From assembly GCA_037102815.1 (NCBI GenBank), contig BTPP01000002.1, forward strand, positions 868,001-932,000: a stretch of DNA of 64,000 nucleotides, written 5' to 3'. This DNA is from Neurospora intermedia. Lineage: Eukaryota > Ascomycota > Sordariomycetes > Sordariales > Sordariaceae. A program made the position numbers and the translations under genes. The notes beneath the pieces are model-generated. The model ran no database searches and was not told where the DNA came from. It worked only from the letters and a program-made list of their open reading frames with translations. Positions 45,354 to 54,409 of the stretch are shown here, piece by piece; the first letter of the stretch is position 1; each line of letters begins with the position of its first letter.

Positions 45354-45956
45354 TTAGTCCTCCTCCAACCGCCTCCCCCCACCGCCCCAGAACTTGGGGT
45401 TAACCTTATCATCCGCGGCCCTCTCCGCCATCCCATGCTTATTCTCAAAGTCCCTATTATGCGCGTCCACCTCGGCCTGCTGTTCCTCGGTCAACTTGGG
45501 CTTGTTCCCGGGCACGCTAGCGTTGCTAATCTTGGGCTGGGCTGGCGCGCTCGGATGGGAGCTCGAGAGGGGCTCGCCGCCACCGGTGCGGCCGCGGGCG
45601 TCGCCATTCGCTAGACCGTCCGGCATGGCGAACTTGTCCGAGTCGGAGGTTGAGGTTGAGCTTGAGGTGTTGGACTCTTCCTTGCCTTCGGAGGCGTTGG
45701 GGATTTCCCCCGCGGTGGGCGAGGAGCCCGTCTCGACGGCTTCCTTGGAGCGGGAACCGCCCGATTGGGCAGAGGCGTCCTCGGGGGATTTTGGAGAGGA
45801 GGTGCCCGTCGATTGACCCGAGGTCGTGGTGTTGCCGTAGCCGGCGGTGGATTGGAGATGGCGGGAGGTGTGGAGGGGTGCGACGCCGCCGGCGGGGAGA
45901 GTTGCGCGGGGCGTTGCGAAGGCCCGGAAAAGGGTGCGGGCGGCGAAGCGGTTCAT
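45354..45956 (-). CDS. Predicted mitochondrial protein of unknown function
   Basis: Single exon, 200 aa. The N-terminus MNRFAARTLFRAFATPRATL is Arg-rich, free of acids and amphipathic, a strong mitochondrial presequence. The middle is Ser/Thr/Gly-rich and probably disordered. The C-terminal 55 residues look ordered and probably carry the conserved function: KLTEEQQAEVDAHNRDFENK, then DDKVNPKFWGGGG at the end. I do not recognise a named family; the short C-terminal module after a variable linker is typical of small mitochondrial assembly or matrix proteins (inference). It lies inside the methyltransferase array but on the opposite strand. Confidence 0.7.
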   Translation of the reverse strand: MNRFAARTLFRAFATPRATLPAGGVAPLHTSRHLQSTAGYGNTTTSGQSTGTSSPKSPEDASAQSGGSRSKEAVETGSSPTAGEIPNASEGKEESNTSSSTSTSDSDKFAMPDGLANGDARGRTGGGEPLSSSHPSAPAQPKISNASVPGNKPKLTEEQQAEVDAHNRDFENKHGMAERAADDKVNPKFWGGGGRRLEED

Positions 45957-46402
45957 TGTTACTGGTTCTTTAAGGGTCTTCTGTGGTGTTTTGGAGGTGC
46001 GGTCTTTTGCAGGGCTTAATTGATTGAAGGGAAGAAGCTCGAAAGACTTTAGAATCTAGGGGCAGAAAAGCTGTGTTTTGTTTACGTGTTTGGGGCAAGA
46101 TGAAGTCGGATGGCCAAAGAGGTACTCAAATTGACGTTATGGTCATGACATCACCAGTCGCTGCATTGTCCAATCATGCCCACTGATTCGCGGGGAGGAA
46201 GCAGGGAAAATGGACGAGCTGTGGAGCTTCTTTGCTTGTGGTTGATTCAACATAAAGCTGCCCACCTGACCAACCCCCAACAGCCCATGTTTTGGGGATG
46301 TTTAACAAAGAGGAAACTACATGGATACTTCAATCTATGATTGACTGGCGGCCGGTAAAATAAAGGATGTGGCCTAGAAGGCCCAGATGGGTGCCCACAG
46401 TA
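45957..46402. other. Intergenic
   Basis: Promoter of the mitochondrial-type gene and 3' flank of the MBL-fold gene. Nothing else seen. Confidence 0.5.
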
Positions 46403-47455
46403 TCAGATTCCATGTACATTAAACCGATACTGATCACCTCTGTCCAGGTACACGACCTTGTCACCGAGGCCCGCGTTTGTGACTGCCTCCTTAAAGTCAT
46501 CCAAGCCCGACAAGAACACATTGTAATCATCAAAGTGCACCGGTATCGTCACGTCTGGGTCCATCAGCTGCATCAGCTTGACTCCCTGCTCCCCATCCAT
46601 AGTCACCATAAGCAGCGGCAACTTTGGTCCCGGAATCGTGGTACCACCCAAGTGAACCAGCATCAGATCAATCTTCTCATCCTTCAACCGCTGCGGAATC
46701 TCCTTTAGCTCGTTCACAAACAGCGTGTCGCCCGAAATGTAGATACGATACCCCGTCTCGCCTCTGTCCTCCGACCCATCAGTCGAGTAATTCATCTCGA
46801 TCAACCAGCCATTGGTAGGTGGGACAGCTCCCAGCAATTCGTTTACAGCTGCCAGTGGACCGGGAGGCACATGCTTCCCCGGCATACCCGTCACCTTGAT
46901 CACCGGCTTCTTCCCTCCCGTGTCGCCCTTATAGTTGACCACGGGAAGGAGAATGGACTGGAAAAAGTGCAAGTCGTAAACGGCCTTGAAGGGATCCTCC
47001 TTGCCCGCCAATGCCTGCTTCGCGTGTGGAGTGGAGATGATGGGGAAGTCCCTGTTCAGGCTTTCCTCCACCAACTTGTCAAAGTGGTCTTCGTGGTAAT
47101 GGGACAAGAGGATGCAGTCGAGCGGGGGCAAGGCGTCGATGTCGACGGCTGGGTTCTTGAGACGTTCCGCGGTGACGCCCGGGCCCAGGTGGACGTGGTC
47201 GCCGGCGTGTAGGAAGTTCGGGTCAGTGAGGATGCGGATGCCGTGCCATTCGATCACGGTGGTAGCGTTTCCGATGAAGTAGACGCTCCCGTTTTCTGGA
47301 CCAGTCGAGGCCTTGGTCGGGTGGGTCTTGACGTTGGCGACGGGGAGGACGGGTTCGGGCTCGTGGTGGTGATGGTGTTCTAGCTGGGCTTTGAGGAGAG
47401 GGATCCGCTTGCTGGGGTCGAGCTCGAGACGGTGGACCTGTTGGGTTTCCATCAT
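46403..47455 (-). CDS. Metallo-beta-lactamase-fold hydrolase (UlaG/L_lactamase-like)
   Basis: Single exon, 350 aa. The metal-binding HxHxDH motif is HYHEDH at 119-124. Upstream is SVYFIGNATTVIEWHGIRIL followed by TDPN, the start of the beta-lactamase-like fold in UlaG/RomA-type proteins; downstream are a GKHVPP histidine, YISGDTLF with the bridging Asp, and IPVHFDDYN with the last metal His. All expected ligands for two zinc ions are present. Family members hydrolyse lactones or phosphodiesters; the substrate here is unknown. Two ATGs lie at the start (MMETQQ). A His-rich patch (EHHHHH) near residue 30 may be incidental. No signal peptide, so probably cytosolic. Confidence 0.88.
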   Translation of the reverse strand: MMETQQVHRLELDPSKRIPLLKAQLEHHHHHEPEPVLPVANVKTHPTKASTGPENGSVYFIGNATTVIEWHGIRILTDPNFLHAGDHVHLGPGVTAERLKNPAVDIDALPPLDCILLSHYHEDHFDKLVEESLNRDFPIISTPHAKQALAGKEDPFKAVYDLHFFQSILLPVVNYKGDTGGKKPVIKVTGMPGKHVPPGPLAAVNELLGAVPPTNGWLIEMNYSTDGSEDRGETGYRIYISGDTLFVNELKEIPQRLKDEKIDLMLVHLGGTTIPGPKLPLLMVTMDGEQGVKLMQLMDPDVTIPVHFDDYNVFLSGLDDFKEAVTNAGLGDKVVYLDRGDQYRFNVHGI

Positions 47456-48457
47456 GGTATTTAGTGTGCGACGAAGGTGATATGAACGGTCAAGAAATTT
47501 ATGTTGATCGTCACCGTACCCTCCTTACCTTCGATTTCTTTCCTGGCTGTCTTGTGATGCTGTCGGCGTCGTTTGCTGGTTCTCTCCAAGAGCGTGCATG
47601 GATGTATGATGTAATTGATGTGGTCGGGGCAGGCACCCCGCGCGAGCCCGCGATACCGGCCCGCGTCAACCCGTGGAGGCGCTTTCTTGCCCCAACTCCC
47701 AGGCACCAGCCTGTGTTGTTCCTGCCGATCACTCTCTCCTTAACACTACAACGCCAACGAACTGACGGGATGTCCTTTTTCAAATTTGCGGGCGTCTTCA
47801 GGAACACTCATCAGGCCCTCAACTGATGGAATTCTCTGGCCAATCTCTATCGCGCTTGGGGTTCGAAATGAGGTTGGACGACTGGTAAGGGCGAGGTCAG
47901 CATTCAACTGCACCCAGTCCTGCTTCGACAAAGCGGCGACTGTTGGTTCATGAACTTCTGGTGATTGTCAGTTTATCTCCCCTATTCAGATGATCATTGC
48001 TAACGGAGACAGACAGGACCAACATCCCCGGGCTTGAGATCTCCCGATGCAGTGGTCAGCTTGCCATGTCCATGACAACACATGGCCAGGTTAGGATTCT
48101 GCTCGCTCGCACTGCCGGCACTCTCCCGAACGCATACCGCAAGTCCGCGCTCAAATTGACCCGTTGCATTTTACAAGGGTAAAATGTCACCCAATAGTCT
48201 ATACTACACCTCGGCCACTGCGGGGTAACGTCGCAACCGCTCTGTTCGACACCGTGTTCACTAGTACGCGGCCAGTATCGTTTTCAAGTGTGCCCAGTTA
48301 AGCCAGTGAAAACGAACCCCGCCGAAAGAATTCCACCAAAGAAGCACCGCCAAATGAACATGTCACCATAGCATGCGCTGCTTCAAGGGAATGGACCCTA
48401 TGCTCCAAGCCAGCGTGGACACCGTGGGCTCTCATTGGCGACGCCCACTCGATGAGC

Positions 48458-48473
48458 GGTTACCGTTCCCGAC
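48458..48473 (+). promoter_or_regulatory. GGTTACCGTTCCCGAC block upstream of MT5
   Basis: Identical over 16 nt to the MT1 block (31121) but only 230 nt before the start codon, directly next to the proximal box. Confidence 0.5.
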
Positions 48474-48496
48474 TCGGTTTCACCTCGGAGAATTTC

Positions 48497-48516
48497 TCTG
48501 CATTCTTCACAGTGGC
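48497..48516 (+). promoter_or_regulatory. Proximal TGC...CAGTGGC box of MT5
   Basis: TCTGCATTCTTCACAGTGGC; CAGTGGC starts 178 nt before the ATG. Confidence 0.5.
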
Positions 48517-48687
48517 CTTTGTCGGGAATTGTACGGTTATGTCCTCGCCGTACGATACCCCTCCCACATTCTGTCAGTAGTTAAAAGCTCACCCACCAGT
48601 AGCCTCGTCGCGTGTCAAGGCAACCGTCAAATTCTTGCTTTTTTTTCTTTTTTTTCTTTTTTTAGTTTTCCACGCGCAGTTGCCAAA

Positions 48688-50026
48688 ATGTCGGGCTCCC
48701 AAGGTCCCAAGAGTCCCAAAGGCCCCGAGAGTCACGGGGGTGAAGCAGTTTCTCCTGAACCTAGCCCGGCACCACCTCCGATTGTGGCGCTCAGTGCCGA
48801 GGAAATCAGGGAAGCTGGTATCCTACCAGGTGCCCACTGGACAGAGCAGCCGGTAATCTCTACGTCTTCGCCTTCCACGTTACTCGATGAGCATCAACTA
48901 AGTCGATTGTCTTTTGTCTAGATTGAGCAAGTAGACGACGATGGTGCCTCGAGTATTGGATCCATTGCCTCCACCACAGCCTCCCTCACTTCGAGTATTT
49001 TCGAATACCGGACCGTCCACGGGAGAACCTACCATGGCGAGATTGGAAATGCGGAATCATGGGAGCCTAACGACCAACGTCACGTTGATTCTATGGACAT
49101 GTTGCACCACACTTTCATGCTTTCCCTCGGGGACAAACTTTTCCTCTCGCCGCTCGAAAAGAACAAGATCCACAAGGTGCTTGATGTTGGAACAGGTACC
49201 GGTCTTTGGGCAATGTAAGTCATTTTACCGTCTCATTACCTGCCGTGCACAGTTTGACTAATCATTTATTGCTGGGATGCAGTGACTTTGCCGATGATTT
49301 CCCCAATGCCGTAGTGATTGGAACCGACGTGACCCCTATCCAGCCTTCTTGGGTTCCTCCCAACGTCAAGTTCGAATTGGATGATTGCAACCACGAATGG
49401 ACTTGGAACGAGAACTCCTTCGATTTCATTCATCTTCGTTTGTTAAATGGCGTTGTGTCTGATTGGTTTAGTCTCTTCCGCAATGCTTTCCGCTGTGCTA
49501 GGCCCGGTGGATATGTTGAGAGTCTGACTACCAGTGCCTGTGTTCAGAGTGATGATGGGTCAGTCAAGAAGGGGAGCGCCTTGGAGCAGTGGCATGGTAT
49601 ATTCTGGGAGGGCGGTAAGAAATTAGGAAGAAGCTTTAAGGTATTGGAGGATGATCTTCAGAAGAAGGCCATGGAGGAGGCGGGGTTTGTTGATATTACA
49701 GTCAAGGATTTCAAGATTCCCTTGGGCGCCTGGCCAAAGGACAAAAAGTTGGCCGAAATTGGCCTTTGGTGGAAGATGGCAGTCGAATCAGACCTCGAGG
49801 GTAAGTTCCATTACCTTGTCGCCCTCTGTTGGCCCCTTGCAATCTTCCGATGGATTGCTTGTACTAATCCGTACTTACAGGATACCTCAACTACCTCTGT
49901 AACGCTTTGTTGGGTTGGACTGCAGAGGAGACTCTGGCATATTGTGCCCATTTCAAGAAAGAGTTGGCTGATCATAACATTCACGGCTATTTTGTGATGC
50001 GTGTGGTCTATGGTCGGAAGCCGTAG
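48688..50026 (+). CDS. SAM-dependent methyltransferase MT5 (LaeA/UMTA type), intron 2 lost
   Basis: Four exons: 48688-48852, 48922-49214, 49283-49800 and 49881-50026, 373 aa. The intron that splits the codon before HH in MT1-MT4 and MT6 is absent here: the DNA reads straight through MDMLHHTFML. The N-terminus is Ser/Pro/Gly-rich, then AGILPGAHWTEQP and [18 protein letters not shown]. Motif I is [13 protein letters not shown], followed by [12 protein letters not shown], so SAM binding is expected. The C-terminus stops at GRKP without the final Glu. Distinct substitutions in the second half (ARPGGYVESL, KIPLGAWPKDKK) mark it as a diverged copy. Confidence 0.92.
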
Positions 50027-51223
50027 GGAGAAAAGGAAATGCTGTAAAAAGATAGGTCCATCCCTTGGGCGGATGTCTTGCTCCAATCCCCTTTAGCAAG
50101 ATGGATCAGCACGCTACGAACTTGGGACACACACCTGGAATACACAGGAGAACGCAGTGTTTCTTCCTTTTTCCCTTTTTGCTTAGAAGTGCTCGACTGT
50201 TCATCGGATGGCTCTACCTACGGAGGTGGAGGCCGAGACGGGCGGAAGGTTGGTAGGGCAGGCCAAGTTCGGGCCGTTCCGTACCCCGCTCTCCCCACCA
50301 TAACAATCTACATCGTCCCCTCGTGTGGTGGGCAGTCGTCACCCACCGCTATTGCAAATGCTAGATTCATTGCAGTCTCCTTTGTGGTATCTCCTTTCTT
50401 CTTCTTTAACCTACAATCAATTACTTCTTGGTCCACGTTGTCCGTCTTGATCTCACGGAGAGTGGTTTTCGCCATCGCCTCGCTCGCCCCATCAGCTCAG
50501 CTTGTCGTTCCTGATCATCACTGGCTCCTCTTCACATTAGACGAGCACTGAACAGTTCAAAACACAAGACCCCCATCCTTGAACACGGTTTCTCCTAAGT
50601 GCCGGCACAACGTACCCACCTATTGCTTTGATTTCGGTAAGAAGTTGCTCCTGTCACCAATCGCCTTTTTGGGTCATTTGCTAACTCTTGTTTGCTGATA
50701 GGACTGACCTTCCAACCATTGCCACCCAAAACTATCGGGTTAGGGATATTGGTCTGTTCGAAACCGGACAACCCCGCGATCTCCAAATGATACCGCTCGG
50801 CCAGTCCACACCCGACTTGATTTGGCGCTTTTCCGAGCTGCAAACACGTCTCCCACCAATCGAGACAATCCTGGGAGCTTTATCAGTTTCGACCCTGGTT
50901 TGTCAGTCGGTGAAGTCGGGGTCATCTTGTGACTGCGGGGTAATGGCTCGACTTCCCTGGTCGGCTGGCCCAGACTGCACACGCTGCCAGCCCAGTATTC
51001 AGTCCAGAGGATGCCGGCAACACATCCGAACTGGTCAAGGCGATTTTGTAGGATGCCCTGAAGTTGGATGCGACGTGTCTTATTCCAAGTCCTCCCAGCT
51101 TCGAGCTGGGGCACTGTTGAATCCGGATGCAACTGCAGTCTTCTCCGTCTGTAATTCTAGTGCTGCAAGGGTAGCAAACCCGAGTTGCTGCAGGCGTTGC
51201 CACTTGGACCGCCTGCCACTCAC

Positions 51224-51240
51224 GGTTACCGTGCCCGACT
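51224..51240 (+). promoter_or_regulatory. GGTTACCGTGCCCGACT block upstream of MT6
   Basis: Same block as before MT1, MT2 and MT5. GCCTCGAAGGTTCTTG follows 118 nt later, the same offset as upstream of MT1. Confidence 0.5.
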
Positions 51241-51532
51241 GGGCCTCGCAGTCTCAAGTGTAGTCAAATATTTGGCAACATTGAACGACACGGGCATCCT
51301 TATCGTTCACAAGTTCTGGTCGTCAATCAGTGAAAGGACTGGCCTCGAAGGTTCTTGATGGTCGGGACAAGCCCGAAGAACTTCGGTACCTCCACAGTTG
51401 TTACGACTCTCCAGGGACGCGATTCGGGGAAGATAAAAATGGCATAGCGAGGAGGACCTATTTGGGGATTCGGTCCTGCAAACTGCAGCCGGCGAGTATC
51501 CATTGGTCTATCACGGTGCATCACAGCGTACT

Positions 51533-51552
51533 CTTGCGCACACCACAGTGAA
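51533..51552 (+). promoter_or_regulatory. Proximal TGCG...CAGTGAA box of MT6
   Basis: CTTGCGCACACCACAGTGAA; CAGTGAA starts 195 nt before the ATG, the same as in MT1. Confidence 0.5.
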
Positions 51553-51740
51553 TCGGACAGAAAAGACTGTGTGTAGTGTTGTTTCAACACCATGCTCCTC
51601 CTCACCTGGGTTTTTAAAGCGCCCCAATGCCCACTCGACAACTTGAACCATCTTCTTTACTCCAAGTTCCAAGTTCCGCCGATTCATTTCCCTAAACATC
51701 TTTATCCGCACTTGCTTGTCTTATTCTCAAAGCCGCACCC

Positions 51741-53086
51741 ATGGATTCTAGCAGCAGCCAGAGTCCCAAGGCAGCATCTCCAACACCGGCTACTGCCCAC
51801 GCGCCATTGCTTAACGCCGAGGCAGCAGCTGCGGCTGGTATTCTTCCTGCATCGCATTGGGCTGATCAGCCGGTAAGTTGAACCATTTCGAGCGTTCCTG
51901 TCACTGAGAACTCAGCTAATCAAGTCTTCCATCTTTTCGCAGCTCCCCGAGGAACATGTAGACGATGATGGCGCTTCTACACTTGGATCGGTTCTCTCCA
52001 GCACCGCTTCCTTGAGCAGCACCATCTTCCAATACCGTACCCACCATGGCAGAACTTACCACGGCGATATCGGTAATGCCGAGGGCTGGGAGCCCAACGA
52101 CCAGCGTCACCTCGAGTCCATGGATATTGGGTATGTGCGGGTGTTCATGATCTCGAATCCCGAGTTTGACGAGACTATATGAGTTGCAATCATAGTGCAG
52201 ACACTGACGGCCTGAAAAAGTCACCATTGCTACACAGTGTGCGCCGGCGGAAAGCTTTTCCTGTCCCCTCTTGACACGAAGAAGGTTCAGAAGGTAGTCG
52301 ATATTGGAACGGGCACCGGCCTATGGGCAATGTAAGTTTTCCCGCAACCGTTGCTGGAATGCTGGGTCCCCTAGTGATCTCCGGTAATTCTCATCTAACA
52401 CCATTTACCTTCCATTCAGCGATTTTGCCGATGACTTCCCCCACGCGGAGGTTATTGGTACAGACATCACGCCCATCCAGCCTTCGTGGGTACCTCCCAA
52501 CGTCAAGTTCGAACTTGAGGATTGCAACCAAGAATGGACTTGGGATGACAATACCTTTGATTTTGTTAATCTTCGTATGTTGATTGGTGTTGTTGAAGAT
52601 TGGTATGCCATCTTCCGCCAGGCCTATCGGACTTGCAAGCCAGGCGGCTATGTTGAAAGCTTCGTTTGTTCCTGCTATTTCGCAAACGATGATGGGACTA
52701 TAAAGCCAGGTACCGCCCTAGACCAATGGGGTAATATTTGGGCTGAGGGCGGCAAAGCGCTTGGAAGAACGTTTGACATTTATGAAGAAGATCTGCAAAG
52801 GAAGGGGATGGAAGCAGCCGGCTTTGTCGACATCGACTTCAAGGACATAATGGTCCCGCTTGGCGTTTGGCACCCGGATAAGGATGCTGCAGAACGAGGA
52901 ATTTGGTGGAAGATGACGCTTGAGACGGATCTTGAAGGATATCTCAACTATATCTGCCACAGCCTGCTAGGCTGGAAACCAGAAGAGACCAAAGCCTTCT
53001 GCGCCCATGTCAAGAAGGAGTGGAATGATCCTAACATCCATGGATACACCACAGCGCGTTTCGCATGGGGTCGGAAGCCAGAGTAA
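51741..53086 (+). CDS. SAM-dependent methyltransferase MT6 (LaeA/UMTA type), last intron lost
   Basis: Four exons: 51741-51872, 51943-52130, 52221-52331 and 52420-53086, 365 aa. The final intron of the other paralogs (between E and GYLNY) is missing, with a clean read-through DLEGYLNYI. Start MDSSSSQSPKAASPTPA, then [32 protein letters not shown]; motif I is [13 protein letters not shown], followed by [12 protein letters not shown]. Extra cysteines appear in the region before motif I (HHCYTVCAGGK) and in SFVCSCYF. It ends GRKPE like MT1, MT2 and MT4. Expected to bind SAM. It is the last copy of the array. Confidence 0.92.
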
Positions 53087-54409
53087 GAGTGGTCCTGCTC
53101 GCGAAGAAGTTTTGGATGAGAGGGGGGAACCACCGCATGTGCGGCAGGCGCAGGACAGGCAAGGCAGCCCCCCGGGGTGCGTGATGTCATTGTCGGCATG
53201 GGAGGCGGCGGGCGTGACCTCGGTCGGGCATGGAAGAGCGGACGAGTGAGTTGTTGAGAGCACTGCTTGTTTGGGGATGTGAAGAGGTTTCAGATTTACG
53301 ATTTGACGATACAGTGACGGATTTGCAGATAGATGTGGCGTTCCAGGATACGAAATGAAACTTGCGATGCCGTGTTTGGTGTGGCACCTTGAGGCCAAGT
53401 TGTACGAGAGTTATGACGGGGGAACGACTTGTCAGGGAAGTGGTATGCTGCGATGGTGTGGCATCGTGGTTGCTTTGAATGTTTTGTTTGTTTCGCTTGA
53501 CTGATCTCAAAGCGTTGTTGCTTGGAGACGGTGACGTGGATTATCGATTTCGGTTTCAAGCCATGGTGAGAAGGTTCTGACTCAAGCAGAGGATTACGAT
53601 GGCAATGGGTGAGTATGATGAAAATAATGATGATGAGGAGTGTCGTGATCAAAGTTATGGACGAGAATTACGATAATGAATAGGTATCGCAAGCGTCGAA
53701 AAAGTGAGGTTCACATCCTGGCTTACACGCGCATGCTTAAGTTGTGACAAAAGAATGAAAGCGGAAAGGTTGCTTGGATGGAAGGCACTCAGGACTGAGG
53801 AAAACGACAACGAAACTATCGTGCGGCAAGCGCACAAGGTGAGGTGAGGTAAGGTGTATGTACCACCGGTAGCAAAGGCAAAACCCAAACTAGTGTGCTC
53901 GATATCTGATATTTTTCTCTTCGTGAAGGAGCAGGGATTTCCTAGGTCTCTTTCCACTTTTGAGTGCAATGGCCACGACAAGTTTCAACGGTAGGCAGTG
54001 CTTGTGCTTTTCCTTGCATCATTACCTGAATATGTCTTGAATTATGACATATTGCCTGGCCTGTTCTACTAAAGGGGTAGCGCAACTGGCGCCTATATCC
54101 CATCTGGAGCAATATGACCATCCACTCTATTTCATAATTTGCGATCGAGTGAGTACATTTCCTTTATATTCCCTCTAATCATACCAAATCAACCATGATC
54201 TCAGTACTTCAAACCAATAACCCCTAGCCTGTACATCCATCTTACACATGAGTAGAACAAACTCGAGCCCCTAAGGTAGGTATATACCTCTCTCTCTCTT
54301 GCGATTTCAGTAGTCCATCTTCAACAACTGCCGGGACACTCTCTCGAACATTACCTATCCATTACAAGACACAACAGTTCCATGTTCATCCTCAACAATA
54401 CATTTCAGT
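53087..54409. other. Intergenic, no supported gene
   Basis: Only short, Ser/His-rich frames without domains. CT-rich simple sequence near 54292. Confidence 0.45.

Larger units (their letters stand above)
47456..48687. other. Intergenic upstream of MT5
   Basis: Contains the MT5 upstream blocks (48458, 48497). The leader just before MT5 has two long T runs (48639-48663). No gene supported. Confidence 0.45.
50027..51740. other. Intergenic MT5-MT6
   Basis: A GC-rich block at 50271-50296 (GGGCCGTTCCGTACCCCGC) resembles 30241-30268 before MT1, and a second similarity follows (50504 and 30363). MT6 upstream blocks lie at 51224, 51342 and 51533. A 191-codon plus-strand frame at 50.7-51.3 kb has no domain and is not called. 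Confidence 0.45.
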
